Shown piece after piece: positions 25,545 to 37,447 of a stretch of DNA of 64,000 bases. Made by a program: the position numbers and the translations under genes. Origin of the DNA: Pseudomonas deceptionensis. Lineage in GTDB: Bacteria; Pseudomonadota; Gammaproteobacteria; Pseudomonadales; Pseudomonadaceae. The stretch's first letter is position 1; every line of letters starts with the position of its first letter. The DNA lies in contig NZ_FNUD01000002.1 of assembly GCF_900106095.1 (NCBI RefSeq), forward strand, positions 124,001 through 188,000. The letters run 5' to 3'. The notes below the pieces were generated by a model. It was not told the origin of the DNA. It saw only the letters and a list, made by a program, of their open reading frames with translations, and did no database searches.

Positions 25545-26027
25545 ATGGCTAAACAGAAGAAACACCCCACAGGGACCATCGCGCAGAATAAAAAAGCGCG
25601 ACACGATTACTTCATCGAACATCGGTTCGAGGCTGGTCTGGTCCTGGCCGGCTGGGAAGTAAAAAGTCTGCGTGCAGGCAAGGCACAGCTGGTAGACAGC
25701 TACGTGCTACTCAAGGATGGAGAAGCATGGTTGCTCGGCAGCCATATCTCGCCCCTGACGACAGCCAGCACCCACGTTATCGCCGACCCGACGCGCAGCC
25801 GCAAACTGCTGCTAAACCAGCGCGAGCTGGAAAAGCTGTTTGCCGCCGTGCAGCAGAAGGGTTACGCCTGCGTCTGCCTCTCGCTTTACTGGAGCAAGCA
25901 CTTGATCAAGTGCGAAATTGCCCTGGGTAAAGGCAAGAAGGAATACGACAAGCGCCATACCGAGCGCGAGCGTGATTCCGATCGCGAGCTGCAGCGCGCA
26001 GTGCGAAACAAAGGCAAGGAAGACTAG
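25545..26027 (+). CDS. smpB: SsrA-binding protein SmpB
   Basis: Partner of tmRNA in trans-translation; binds its tRNA-like domain and delivers it to stalled ribosomes. The 160-aa product has the OB-fold signatures [39 protein letters not shown] and [20 protein letters not shown], and the basic C-terminal tail [19 protein letters not shown] that enters the mRNA channel. The same frame is open far upstream, but ATG 25545 is the conserved start. Its RNA partner ssrA is about 9.4 kb downstream. Confidence 0.97.
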   Translation: MAKQKKHPTGTIAQNKKARHDYFIEHRFEAGLVLAGWEVKSLRAGKAQLVDSYVLLKDGEAWLLGSHISPLTTASTHVIADPTRSRKLLLNQRELEKLFAAVQQKGYACVCLSLYWSKHLIKCEIALGKGKKEYDKRHTERERDSDRELQRAVRNKGKED

Positions 26028-26065
26028 ATCTTCTGCCCCCTGTAGCAACTGACGAGCTCTGCGAG

Positions 26066-26165
26066 ACTGCGTCCGATTGCGAAGCGATCGTAAATGCTAA
26101 AAACGCGACCTGCCAGTAAGGTCGCGTTCACCGGCTTTACGACGACTTCGTCGCCGGACGCAGCC
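26066..26165. repeat. Inverted pair of REP-like elements around the smpB terminator
   Basis: 26066-26095 (plus) and 26131-26165 (minus) share the pattern CTGCGTCCG-n-CGAAG-n-TCGTAAA in opposite orientation. Between them is a 9-bp stem AACGCGACC/GGTCGCGTT (26102-26128) that can act as the smpB terminator. A related copy is at 49408-49441. The arrangement is that of a BIME-type pair of extragenic palindromes. Confidence 0.65.
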
Positions 26166-26192
26166 TACGGCAGCGGCTACAGGCTTGCATCT

Positions 26193-26960
26193 TCACAACC
26201 CATTGCGCCGCTCGGCCCGCGCCATGCGTTGTACTTCCTGGCGCACCTCTTCCAGCACTTCCTGTACATACACCAGATGCCGGCTCGCCACTTCCCGAGC
26301 GTCGTCCGCCCGACCTTCGATAATCGCCAGATACAACTCGCGATGCTGACCAATCAGCATGTCGCGCGTTTCGCTGCGCTGCTTGTACATGCCTCCGATA
26401 TTGGTCACCACGTTGCGCTTGAGCAAATCGAATAACCCGCGGATCGTGTGCAGCAACACAGCGTTATGGCTCGCCTCAGCAATGGCCAGGTGGAAGTTCG
26501 CATCAGCCTCCCCCTCTTCTGCGCGACTGACCTCATCAACCCGCGCATAGCAATCCTGTAATCGCTCAAACGCCAGGCGCAACCGGTCACGGTCCATCTC
26601 GGTCGCCCGCGATGCCGCGTAAAAAGCGCACGAAGCCTCAAGCGTGTGTCGGAACTCAAGCAAGTCGCGCTGAGCCTCGGGGTTGCTTTCCAGCAGTTGC
26701 AGCAAGGGGTCACTGAAGGTCGAACCCAGTGATGTCGCCACATAATTGCCACCGCCCTGGCGGCTGACCAGCAAGCCCTTGGCCGACAACTTCTGGATCG
26801 CCTCGCGCAATGACGGGCGCGACACACCAAACTGCTCGGCCAGTGCACGCTCGGCCGGCAAGCGCTCGCCCGACTTCAACGTCCCCTCAAGGATCATGCC
26901 CTCAAGCTGCTCGACAATATCGTCCGACAAACGGCGCTGACGGATTTGATCAAACCCCAT
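26193..26960 (-). CDS. lldR: GntR/FadR-family regulator LldR
   Basis: Lactate-responsive repressor of the divergent lld genes. The 255-aa protein has an N-terminal winged helix (residues 1-75: RQRRLSDDIVEQLEGMILEG, PAERALAEQFGVSRPSLREA) and a C-terminal all-helical FCD effector domain (HTLEASCAFYAASRAT, NFHLAIAEASHNAVLLHTI). The frame is open 53 codons further, but ATG 26960 follows GGAGAG and starts at the family N-terminus. A 17-bp operator palindrome lies between it and lldP. Confidence 0.93.
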   Translation of the reverse strand: MGFDQIRQRRLSDDIVEQLEGMILEGTLKSGERLPAERALAEQFGVSRPSLREAIQKLSAKGLLVSRQGGGNYVATSLGSTFSDPLLQLLESNPEAQRDLLEFRHTLEASCAFYAASRATEMDRDRLRLAFERLQDCYARVDEVSRAEEGEADANFHLAIAEASHNAVLLHTIRGLFDLLKRNVVTNIGGMYKQRSETRDMLIGQHRELYLAIIEGRADDAREVASRHLVYVQEVLEEVRQEVQRMARAERRNGL

Positions 26961-27152
26961 AACTGCTCTCCACCCTCCCGACCACACGCCGGGCCCTCTA
27001 TTCTCGCCGATTGGCGCACTCCACACACCCATCAGAAGTACCGCCCATAACCCCATCAGATGCCCGGACGACGAACACCTCGACCAAAGATTTAGAGGCG
27101 GCAAATTGACACATGCCACATAAGGCTTTTAACCTAGCCAACAGCGATTGTA

Positions 27153-27169
27153 AATTGGTAATACCAATT
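27153..27169. promoter_or_regulatory. LldR operator palindrome
   Basis: AATTGGTAATACCAATT is a perfect 17-bp palindrome in the lldR-lldP gap, 52 bp before the lldP ATG. It fits the AATTGG...CCAATT type of site bound by LldR/PdhR-family GntR regulators. Confidence 0.82.
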
Positions 27170-27220
27170 ACCCAAAAACAATCAGCAGCATCAACCAATA
27201 ACAATTAGGGGCCACCCCAT

Positions 27221-28915
27221 ATGCAAACCTGGCAACAGCTCTACAATCCGCTCGGCAGCCTCGGCCTGTCCGCATTCGCGGCCGTTATCCCGATCGTATT
27301 TTTCTTCCTGGCCCTGGCCGTCTTCCGCCTCAAAGGGCACGTCGCCGGTGCCATCACCCTGGCCCTGTCGATTGTGGTGGCCATCTTTGCCTTCCAGATG
27401 CCTGTCGACATGGCCTTCGCAGCAGCGGGTTATGGCTTTGCCTATGGCCTGTGGCCGATTGCCTGGATCATCGTCGCCGCCGTATTCCTCTACAAATTGA
27501 CCGTCAAAAGCGGCCAGTTCGAAATCATCCGCAGCTCGGTATTGTCGATCACTGACGACCAGCGCCTGCAGGTACTGCTAATCGGCTTCTGCTTTGGTGC
27601 ATTCCTTGAAGGTGCAGCCGGTTTCGGTGCGCCGGTAGCGATTACTGCCGCACTGCTCGTAGGTCTGGGCTTTAACCCGCTGTACGCTGCAGGTCTGTGC
27701 CTGATCGCCAACACCGCGCCCGTCGCATTCGGCGCCCTCGGCATCCCGATCATCGTGGCTGGACAAGTCACCGGCATCGACTCATTCAAGATCGGCGCCA
27801 TGGCCGGTCGCCAACTGCCGCTGCTGTCGCTGTTCGTGCCGTTCTGGCTGGTGTTCATGATGGACGGCCTGCGCGGTGTGCGTGAGACCTGGCCTGCAGC
27901 GCTGGTGGCAGGTTTGAGCTTCGCCATTACTCAGTACTTCACCTCGAACTACATTGGCCCGGAACTGCCGGACATCACCTCAGCCCTGGCCAGCCTGATC
28001 AGCCTGACCCTGTTCCTCAAAGTCTGGCAGCCAAAACGCACCGCAGGCGCACAGATCGCTGGCGTAAGCTCGGACGTTACCGTCACCGCCAGCGCCGGAG
28101 GTTTTGGCAAGCCGACCAACCTGATGGCGTCGCCCTACAGCCTGCTGCAGATTCTAAAAGCCTGGTCCCCGTTCCTGATCCTGACCGTACTGGTCACCAT
28201 CTGGACCCTCAAACCGTTCAAGGCCCTGTTCTCACCGGGCGGTGCAATGTATGGCTGGGTATTCAACTTCGCGATCCCGCATCTCGATCAGTTGGTCATC
28301 AAAACCGCACCGATCGTGAACGCCCCCACGGCGATTGCTGCCGTGTTCAAACTTGATCCGATTTCAGCCACCGGGACCGCGATTTTCTTCTCTGCGCTGA
28401 TCTCGATGCTGATCCTGAAAATCGACATCAAGACTGGTCTTACCACTTTAAAAGAGACCCTCTACGAACTGCGCTGGCCGATCCTGTCCATCGGCATGGT
28501 GCTGGCTTTCGCCTTCGTCACCAACTACTCGGGCATGTCATCCACCATGGCCCTGGTACTGGCCGGTACAGGCGCGGCGTTCCCGTTCTTCTCGCCGTTC
28601 CTCGGCTGGCTGGGCGTGTTCCTGACCGGTTCGGACACCTCGTCCAACGCCCTGTTCAGCTCGTTGCAAGCCACCACCGCCCACCAGATCGGCGTCAGCG
28701 ACGTACTCATGGTCGCGGCCAACACCAGTGGCGGCGTAACCGGGAAAATGATTTCCCCGCAATCGATCGCCGTGGCCTGCGCAGCAACCGGTCTGGTGGG
28801 TAAAGAATCCGACCTGTTCCGCTTCACCCTGAAACACAGCCTGTTCTTTGCCACCATCGTCGGCCTGATCACACTGGCTCAGGCCTACTGGTTCACCGGC
28901 ATGCTGGTGCATTAA
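27221..28915 (+). CDS. lldP: L-lactate permease
   Basis: Imports lactate across the inner membrane with protons. The 564-aa protein has 12 or more hydrophobic segments and the LctP signatures [40 protein letters not shown] and [20 protein letters not shown]. It is the first gene of the lactate operon, reading away from lldR. A GC-rich hairpin (28939-28967, GGCGCCGGCC/GGCCGGCGCC type) without a U-tract lies in the 139-bp gap before lldE and may adjust expression of the downstream genes. Confidence 0.97.
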   Translation: MQTWQQLYNPLGSLGLSAFAAVIPIVFFFLALAVFRLKGHVAGAITLALSIVVAIFAFQMPVDMAFAAAGYGFAYGLWPIAWIIVAAVFLYKLTVKSGQFEIIRSSVLSITDDQRLQVLLIGFCFGAFLEGAAGFGAPVAITAALLVGLGFNPLYAAGLCLIANTAPVAFGALGIPIIVAGQVTGIDSFKIGAMAGRQLPLLSLFVPFWLVFMMDGLRGVRETWPAALVAGLSFAITQYFTSNYIGPELPDITSALASLISLTLFLKVWQPKRTAGAQIAGVSSDVTVTASAGGFGKPTNLMASPYSLLQILKAWSPFLILTVLVTIWTLKPFKALFSPGGAMYGWVFNFAIPHLDQLVIKTAPIVNAPTAIAAVFKLDPISATGTAIFFSALISMLILKIDIKTGLTTLKETLYELRWPILSIGMVLAFAFVTNYSGMSSTMALVLAGTGAAFPFFSPFLGWLGVFLTGSDTSSNALFSSLQATTAHQIGVSDVLMVAANTSGGVTGKMISPQSIAVACAATGLVGKESDLFRFTLKHSLFFATIVGLITLAQAYWFTGMLVH

Positions 28916-29054
28916 TAGCGCTATGGTTACTGCACGATAAAAGGCGCCGGCCTACACGCCGGCGCCAATCATTCAAAACCCGGTCTGCCCGGCGGCTGAG
29001 GAAGATTTCAGCCGCTCGCGTGGACACATAACCGGGACCACCCGGAGACGCCTG

Positions 29055-29879
29055 ATGAGCGAGCTTTTTTACAATGCCGTGCCTAATGCGACCCGCGTCG
29101 CCCCACCCCTGCCAACCCCGCGCCAATACCCCACGCACAAACCGCGCAAGGTTTATCTGTTTGGCACCTGCGTGGTCGACCTGTTCTTCCCCGAAGCCGG
29201 GATGGACGCCATTCACCTGATCGAGCGCGAAGGCATCGCAGTTGACTACCCCCAGGGCCAAAGCTGCTGCGGGCAACCGGCCTACACCTCGGGCTACACC
29301 GATCAGGCACGTGCAGTCGCCCGCTCACAATTGGCCCTGTTCGCAGAAGACTACCCGGTGGTCGTGCCGTCCGGCTCCTGCGCCGGCATGCTGCGCGAAC
29401 ACTACGAAGACTTGTTCAAAGACGAGCCCGAAACCTTGAAGAAGGTTCATGCCCTGGCCGAACGCACCTTTGAGCTCACCGAATTCTTGCTGTTTGTGTG
29501 CAAGGTCCAATTCAAGGACCACGGCGCCCCCGTAAAAGTCGCCCTGCACACCTCCTGCTCCGCACGCCGCGAGATGAACACCCACCTGCACGGCCGCGAA
29601 ATGCTGGCACAACTAAGCAATGTGGAACGCATCGACCACAGCCACGAAAGTGAATGCTGCGGTTTTGGTGGGACATTCAGCGTACGCATGCCCGATATTT
29701 CCGGCGCCATGGTCGCCGACAAAACCCGCTCCTTGATTGAAACCGGCGCACACCAGGTGCTTACCGCCGACTGCGGCTGCCTGATGAATATCAACGGCTC
29801 GCTGGAAAAACAGAAAGAAGCCCTGCGCGGCCAGCATCTGGCCAGTTTCCTGTGGCAGCGCACCGGAGGTGAGCAATGA
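29055..29879 (+). CDS. lldE: L-lactate utilisation subunit LldE (LutA/YkgE)
   Basis: Cysteine-rich CCG-domain subunit of the LldEFG/LutABC iron-sulfur L-lactate dehydrogenase complex. The 274-aa product has two CCG motifs, QSCCGQPAYTSGY (about residues 73-85) and SECCGFGGTFSV (about 200), with accompanying single Cys residues in SGSCAGM and HTSCSARR, the usual ligands of a non-cubane cluster. The ribosome site is CGGAGACG. Its stop overlaps the lldF start (ATGA). Confidence 0.95.
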   Translation: MSELFYNAVPNATRVAPPLPTPRQYPTHKPRKVYLFGTCVVDLFFPEAGMDAIHLIEREGIAVDYPQGQSCCGQPAYTSGYTDQARAVARSQLALFAEDYPVVVPSGSCAGMLREHYEDLFKDEPETLKKVHALAERTFELTEFLLFVCKVQFKDHGAPVKVALHTSCSARREMNTHLHGREMLAQLSNVERIDHSHESECCGFGGTFSVRMPDISGAMVADKTRSLIETGAHQVLTADCGCLMNINGSLEKQKEALRGQHLASFLWQRTGGEQ

Positions 29880-31333
29880 ACACCAGCACACTGATCCCCA
29901 CCGTTACAGTGGAAGAAGATTTCCGCGAGCGCGCCCACGAAGCCCTGGCTGACCAGCAACTGCGGAACAACTTCCGTAGCGCCATGGATTCACTGATGAC
30001 CAAACGCGCCGTGGCCTTCAGCGACGCCCATGAGCGCGAACACTTGCGCGCCCTGGGCAACGCCATCCGCGCCCGCGCGCTGTCCAAACTGCCCGACCTG
30101 CTGGAACGACTGGAAGCCAACCTGACCCGCAACGGCGTGCAGGTGCACTGGGCTGAAACCGTCGACCAGGCCAATGAAATCGTCATGTCGATTGCTCGCC
30201 GCCGCTCGGCCAGGCAAGTGATCAAAGGCAAGTCGATGGTCAGCGAAGAGATGGAGATGAACCACGTGCTCGGCGCCCAGGGCATTGAATGCCTTGAGTC
30301 CGACATGGGCGAGTACATCGTTCAGCTCGACAACGAAAAACCGTCCCACATCATCATGCCTGCCATTCATAAGAACGCCGGGCAAGTAGCCGACCTGTTC
30401 CACGAAAAGCTCGGCGTTGACTACACCAAAGACGTGGACCAACTGATCCAGATCGGTCGTCGCGTGCTGCGGCAAAAATTCTTCGAGGCCGATATCGGCG
30501 TGTCCGGTGTCAACTTCGCCGTTGCCGAAACCGGCACCCTGTTGCTGGTGGAAAACGAAGGCAACGGCCGTATGTCTACCACCGTGCCGCCCGTGCACAT
30601 TGCCGTCACCGGCATTGAGAAAGTTGTCGAAAACCTGCGTGACGTTGTACCGCTGGTATCGCTGCTGACCCGTTCGGCCCTTGGCCAGCCGATCACCACC
30701 TACGTAAACATGATCTCTGGCCCACGCAAGCCCGGTGAACTGGACGGCCCTGAAGAAGTGCACCTGGTATTGCTCGACAACGGCCGCAGCCAGGCCTTTG
30801 CCGACAGCGAACTGCGCCAGACGCTGAACTGCATTCGCTGCGGTGCCTGCATGAACCACTGCCCGGTTTACACCCGCATTGGCGGCCATGCCTACGGCGA
30901 GGTCTACCCCGGTCCGATTGGCGCAATCATCACACCGCACATGGTCGGCCTGGCCAAAGTGCCGGACCACCCCAGCGCCTCGTCGCTGTGCGGGGCCTGT
31001 GGCGAAGTGTGCCCGGTAAAAATTCCGATCCCGGCCCTGCTGCGCCGCCTGCGTGAAGAGAACGTCAAAGCACCCGATACCTCGCCCCGCATCATGCGCG
31101 GCCAGGGCAGCAAGTACTCACGCAAGGAACGCCTGATCTGGAACATGTGGGCCAGGCTCAACAGCTCCCCTGCCCTGTACCGCGTATTCCTCAAGGCCGC
31201 CACCCGCCTGCGCGGGCTCACGCCGAGCAATGTCGGCCCGTGGACACAAAACCACAGCGCCCCCAAACCCGCTGCCCGTTCGCTGCACGATATGGCCCGC
31301 GAGCATTTGGCGAAAAAGTCGGGAGACCAGTGA
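29876..31333 (+). CDS. lldF: L-lactate utilisation iron-sulfur subunit LldF (LutB/YkgF)
   Basis: The 485-aa subunit joins a DUF162/LUD domain (residues about 70-295, GKSMVSEEMEMNHVLGAQGI) to a ferredoxin-type region with two cluster motifs, CIRCGACMNHCPVYTRIGG (about residue 319) and CGACGEVCPVKIPIPALL (about 370). The C-terminus is the LutB-specific tail. It overlaps lldE by 4 bp and lldG by 3 bp, so the three subunits are translationally coupled. Confidence 0.95.
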   Translation: MNTSTLIPTVTVEEDFRERAHEALADQQLRNNFRSAMDSLMTKRAVAFSDAHEREHLRALGNAIRARALSKLPDLLERLEANLTRNGVQVHWAETVDQANEIVMSIARRRSARQVIKGKSMVSEEMEMNHVLGAQGIECLESDMGEYIVQLDNEKPSHIIMPAIHKNAGQVADLFHEKLGVDYTKDVDQLIQIGRRVLRQKFFEADIGVSGVNFAVAETGTLLLVENEGNGRMSTTVPPVHIAVTGIEKVVENLRDVVPLVSLLTRSALGQPITTYVNMISGPRKPGELDGPEEVHLVLLDNGRSQAFADSELRQTLNCIRCGACMNHCPVYTRIGGHAYGEVYPGPIGAIITPHMVGLAKVPDHPSASSLCGACGEVCPVKIPIPALLRRLREENVKAPDTSPRIMRGQGSKYSRKERLIWNMWARLNSSPALYRVFLKAATRLRGLTPSNVGPWTQNHSAPKPAARSLHDMAREHLAKKSGDQ

Positions 31334-32000
31334 TGAGCGCTAAACAGAACATTCTCAACAAATTGCGTAACAGCCTGACGGGCACCACACCTGTGCCTGA
31401 CAACTTCGACGAAGTGCTGGTGACGGAACCCTGGTCCTACACTCCAGAACAACGCATCCCGCAACTGCGCAAACTGATGGAAGCGGTACACACCGAGATC
31501 CACCTAAGCACCGAGCAGGACTGGCCCGCGCTGTTGGCGCAATTGGTCACCGACCGTCAATTGCCCAGCTTGCTGATCGCCCCGACCACAGCCCACGGGC
31601 AAAAAGTGACCGCGCATTGGGCGCAAAATCCTGCGCTGCCGACACTCAAAGCCTACGACCGACCGTTGGAAGAATGGAAAGCCGAACTGTTTAACGACAC
31701 CCCGGCCAGCCTGACCACCACCTTGGGCGCGATTGCCGCCACCGGCAGCCTGATCATGTGGCCGACCCCCGAAGAGCCGCGACTGATGAGCCTGGTACCA
31801 CCGGTGCATTTCGCCCTGCTCAAGGCCAGCGAAATTCGCGACAACTTCTATCAGGTACAGCGCGAAATGAACTGGGCCGCAGGTATGCCGACCAACGCTT
31901 TGCTGGTGTCGGGCCCATCGAAAACCGCCGACATCGAGCAAGTACTGGCCTACGGCGCCCACGGCCCGAAAGACCTGATCGTGCTGATTCTGGAGGATGC

Positions 32001-32004
<4 letters not shown>
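31333..32004 (+). CDS. lldG: L-lactate utilisation subunit LldG (LutC/YkgG)
   Basis: LUD-domain subunit of the lactate dehydrogenase complex, 223 aa. It begins MSAKQNILNKLRNSLTG and carries TLGAIAATGSLIMWPTPEEP and the C-terminal GPSKTADIEQVLAYGAHGPK, which mark the LutC family. The start ATG is in the TGATG overlap with lldF; the frame is open upstream but that part lies inside lldF. Its stop overlaps the dld start (ATGA). Confidence 0.94.
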
Positions 32005-34811
<2,807 letters not shown>

Positions 34812-34820
34812 CCCCAAATC

Positions 34821-34868
34821 CCCCGAAGGCTGCGATCTCTTGACCTTAAAAGATCGCAGCCTTCGGGG
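34821..34868 (+). terminator. Long hairpin after the lactate operon
   Basis: CCCCGAAGGCTGCGATCT, a 12-nt loop and AGATCGCAGCCTTCGGGG form an 18-bp perfect stem 10 bp after dld. There is no U-tract. This GGCTGCGATCT/AGATCGCAGCC palindrome is a repeated extragenic element in Pseudomonas genomes (from memory) and may act as terminator or 3'-end stabiliser. Bases 34869-35027 hold no gene. Confidence 0.7.
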
Positions 34869-35098
34869 GTTCACAAACTCTGGCGCGAGCTAGCGACCTA
34901 TCGAGATACGTCTTCAACGACGACCCAAAATCGTGCGACAGCCCTGTTTTCGAGCGTAAAAAAACTTAATAAATAATGGCCAATTACAGGCAGAAATTTT
35001 GAGCGTGGCTATAGTCAATTGGCTTAACGCCCCAACGTTTGGGGCATAAAACCGAGCCCGGAGCCACCGGGCCTATCATGAGCACAAGGAGTTTTCCC

Positions 35099-35380
35099 AT
35101 GAAGCGTACCGCTCTTGCTGGTCTGTTTATTTCCGCTGTGATGTTGGCCTCTCCGGTATTTGCGGCGACAGACCTTTGCCAAATCAACCTGCAAAAAATC
35201 AAGGACGCCGTGGTCAGCTCTGGAGAAATGAGCTCCGACTTACAAGACAGCGTCGAGAGCCGGGTCGCAGAAGCCAAGGCCGAACAAGCCAAAGGCACAA
35301 AAGAAGGCATTGATAACTGCATTTCACTGACCACCCAGACGCTTCAGGATATTGCAGACAACAACAAAGGTGGTGAGTAA
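35099..35380 (+). CDS. Small secreted protein of unknown function
   Basis: I do not recognise the family. The 93-aa precursor has a clear signal peptide (MKRTALAGLFISAVMLASPV, cleavage probably after VFA) leaving about 70 residues with two cysteines (DLCQINL and DNCISLT) that could form a disulfide, and a Glu/Lys/Ala/Gln-rich helix between them. AAGGAG precedes the ATG. The leader upstream holds two small hairpins, GCCCCAA/TTGGGGC (35028-35044) and GCCCGG/CCGGGC (35056-35073). It lies directly upstream of ssrA. Confidence 0.75.
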   Translation: MKRTALAGLFISAVMLASPVFAATDLCQINLQKIKDAVVSSGEMSSDLQDSVESRVAEAKAEQAKGTKEGIDNCISLTTQTLQDIADNNKGGE

Positions 35381-35390
35381 CCCCTTTGGG

Positions 35391-35420
35391 TTGGCCTTCT
35401 GCGCCACAAAGGCGTACACT
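35391..35420 (+). promoter_or_regulatory. Probable sigma-70 promoter of ssrA
   Basis: TTGGCC, an 18-bp spacer and TACACT, ending about 31 bp before the mature tmRNA 5' end. A hairpin CTTGCTG/CAGCAAG lies between it and the mature end, as expected for a precursor trimmed by RNase P. Confidence 0.5.
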
Positions 35421-35451
35421 CCGCAAGCTTGCTGGTTACACAGCAAGCATC

Positions 35452-35843
35452 GGGGCCGTTTAGGATTCGACGCCGGTTGCGAAACTCTAGGTGCATGCCG
35501 AGTTGGTAACAGAACTCGTAAATCCACTGTTGCAACTACTTATAGTTGCCAATGACGAAACCTACGAGGGTCAAGCTCTCGCAGCGTAAGCTGCCTTAGC
35601 CATCCTCCTGGTACCTTCGGGTCCAGCAATCACTAGGGGATGCCTGTAAACCTGAAGTGATTGTCATATAGAACAGGATCGCCGTGCAGTACGTTGTGGA
35701 CGAAGCGGCTAAAACTTACACAACTCGCCCAAAGCACCCTGCCCTTCGGGTCGCTGAGGGTTAACTTAATAGATACGGCTACGCATGTAGTACCGACAGC
35801 GGAGTACTGGCGGACGGGGGTTCAAATCCCCCCGGCTCCACCA
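35452..35843 (+). ncRNA. ssrA: tmRNA (transfer-messenger RNA)
   Basis: A 392-nt tmRNA beginning GGGGCCGTTTAGGATTCGAC and ending GGCTCCACCA. The ends pair as an acceptor stem with a G3-U70 wobble, the alanine identity element, and the T-arm GGGGGTTCAAATCCCCC is intact. The tag reading frame runs from GCC at 35548 to TAA at 35587-35589 and encodes ANDETYEGQALAA, i.e. AANDETYEGQALAA with the charged alanine. The ALAA end is the ClpXP/ClpAP degron. SmpB is encoded at 25545. Confidence 0.97.
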
Positions 35844-35850
35844 AATCCAC

Positions 35851-35880
35851 AAAAAAAGACGTCCACGGACGTCTTTTTTT
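35851..35880. terminator. Bidirectional terminator after ssrA
   Basis: AAAAAAAGACGTCC-AC-GGACGTCTTTTTTT, a 14-bp perfect stem with A and T tracts, 7 bp after the tmRNA CCA. It can stop ssrA and the convergent NADH dehydrogenase gene. Confidence 0.9.
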
Positions 35881-35944
35881 GTGCCTGAAATTCAGCGACA
35901 GCCCGGCTTAAATCCTCAGCAAGTGCTGCCCCGGAGCATCCGTC

Positions 35945-37147
35945 TCAGGCAATCGGAATCAATGGATCCGCCGCCGCCCAAGCAGCTTCACGATTAGCCG
36001 CCGGAGGGTAGATCCACACCGTGTTGATCTGCGTCTTGAGCGTTTTTCCTTCCTGTCGCGTCAACTTGACCTGGCGGTCCCATCCCTCGGTGTAAACCGC
36101 ACCCCAGCCTCCCAGATCCAGGCACGTGACGTACTTGGGCTGGCTGTACGCAATCGGTGCCACGCCCAGAATCTGGGCTGCAACGTTGTTGCCAGCGTGA
36201 CGCCCCAAAACAATGGCGTGCTGACATGTCATCAGCGCATGGTTCCCAAGGTCATCGGTTGCAGCGTAGGCAACATCACCGGTGGCGAAGATGTCGTTCT
36301 GGCCTATGACTTTAAGGTGGGCATCCACATGCAGACGCCCAAGCGAATCGCGCTCACCCGGGATCTGCGCGGTCAACGCACAGGCCCGTACTCCAGTGGT
36401 CCAGACCACGGTTTTCGCGTCGATTCGCTGGCCATCGCCAAGGGTAACGCCCTGCTCATCAACAGCCACTACGGACGATTTCAAGCGCCATGTCACCCCC
36501 AGTTCATCGCTGGCTTCGGCGATTGACTGGCTGATTTCAGCCCCCATTGACGCCCCGACTTTTTCACCACGGTCCACGATGATCACTTCAACGTTCGCAT
36601 CAGCACCCAAGATGGCCCGCAAGCGAGCTGGCATTTCGGTCGCTGTTTCAATGCCGGTGAAGCCGCCACCTGCCACCACTACCGTGTTGCGACCCTGACT
36701 TTGCGGAAGGTCTGCCAGTGACTTGAGGTGCTGCTCCAGCCGCACGGCGTGCTCAATCTGGTCCACATCAAAAGCGTATTGCGCCACACCTTGGGTGTCA
36801 GGCACCGCAAGCCGACTGCCTGTGGCCAAAACAAGCTTGTCGTAGCAGCACACTTGTCTTGTGCCTGAGGCATCGATGTAGCCGACTCTTTTTTGCTGAG
36901 CATCGATGGTGTCAACGGCCCCTTTGATGAACTTCACGCCTACCGCATCGAACAATTCGCCAATCGGTGCGACCAGGCGATGAGCATCAGGTTCGTAAAA
37001 GCGCGGGCGCACGCGCAACTCGGCCTGAGGGGCCAATACGGTCACTTCAACTTCGTTATGACCATGAAGGTCGAACAGTCGCGTCGCGCTCAAAGCCGTC
37101 CACATCCCACCGAAACCTGCGCCAACAATCAGAATCTGCTGTTTCAT
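35945..37147 (-). CDS. NAD(P)/FAD-dependent oxidoreductase, type II NADH dehydrogenase-like
   Basis: A 400-aa flavoprotein of the NDH-2 family, which passes electrons from NADH to quinone without pumping protons. The FAD site is at the N-terminus (ILIVGAGFGGMWTAL), an ATG motif (LVLATGSRLAVP) follows, the NADH-binding Rossmann fold is VVVAGGGFTGIETATEM (about residues 155-172), and the second FAD motif is DIFATGDVAYAATDDLG. The C-terminal amphipathic membrane tail of E. coli Ndh is short here. It is divergent from an Rrf2 regulator; a CGACT-N5-AGTCG palindrome lies 73 bp before its ATG. Confidence 0.88.
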   Translation of the reverse strand: MKQQILIVGAGFGGMWTALSATRLFDLHGHNEVEVTVLAPQAELRVRPRFYEPDAHRLVAPIGELFDAVGVKFIKGAVDTIDAQQKRVGYIDASGTRQVCCYDKLVLATGSRLAVPDTQGVAQYAFDVDQIEHAVRLEQHLKSLADLPQSQGRNTVVVAGGGFTGIETATEMPARLRAILGADANVEVIIVDRGEKVGASMGAEISQSIAEASDELGVTWRLKSSVVAVDEQGVTLGDGQRIDAKTVVWTTGVRACALTAQIPGERDSLGRLHVDAHLKVIGQNDIFATGDVAYAATDDLGNHALMTCQHAIVLGRHAGNNVAAQILGVAPIAYSQPKYVTCLDLGGWGAVYTEGWDRQVKLTRQEGKTLKTQINTVWIYPPAANREAAWAAADPLIPIA

Positions 37148-37219
37148 TTTTTACCCCCTGATGAGAAGCCCGAGCAAAGCGACCCCGGAAAGACGATCGC
37201 CACCGAGCCCCAATAACGG

Positions 37220-37234
37220 CGACTATATTAGTCG
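37220..37234. promoter_or_regulatory. Candidate Rrf2 operator upstream of the NADH dehydrogenase gene
   Basis: CGACTATATTAGTCG (CGACT-N5-AGTCG). The same palindrome class occurs at 37424-37438, next to the regulator's own start. The site contains TAATAT on the minus strand, a possible -10 box for the flavoprotein gene. Confidence 0.65.
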
Positions 37235-37391
37235 TAGTTATTGAGCGCAATCTTTTTCTACCTCCCTCACCCGCAAGTGCTTCAGACAAAAACAGGAGAC
37301 AACGACCATTAAATACGACATTTGCGCACTGAAATCAGGCGTTTTATTGAACTTTAAAGGCGGCCCCTCCCCGTTACGCCCCCCAGGAGCG

Positions 37392-37420
37392 TTGCCCGCC
37401 TTACTGATCACTGCTAAAAT
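37392..37420 (+). promoter_or_regulatory. Sigma-70 promoter of the Rrf2 regulator gene
   Basis: TTGCCC, a 17-bp spacer and TAAAAT. The predicted start site falls in the palindrome at 37424-37438, as expected for autorepression. Confidence 0.55.
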
Positions 37421-37423
37421 ATG

Positions 37424-37438
37424 CGACTAATTAAGTCG
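37424..37438. promoter_or_regulatory. Candidate Rrf2 operator at its own promoter
   Basis: CGACTAATTAAGTCG (CGACT-N5-AGTCG), between the -10 box and the ribosome site of the regulator gene, matching the palindrome at 37220-37234. Confidence 0.65.
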
Positions 37439-37447
37439 GAGATACTG

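Noticed and set aside
28939..28967. Terminator splitting lldP from lldEFG-dld
   Set aside because: The hairpin has no U-tract, the downstream genes have no promoter I can see, and the genes form one functional set, so I treat it as an intra-operon structure.
35452..37147. Genomic island inserted at the 3' end of ssrA
   Set aside because: tmRNA genes are common integration sites, but there is no integrase and I found no second copy of the tmRNA 3' end downstream; ordinary genes follow.
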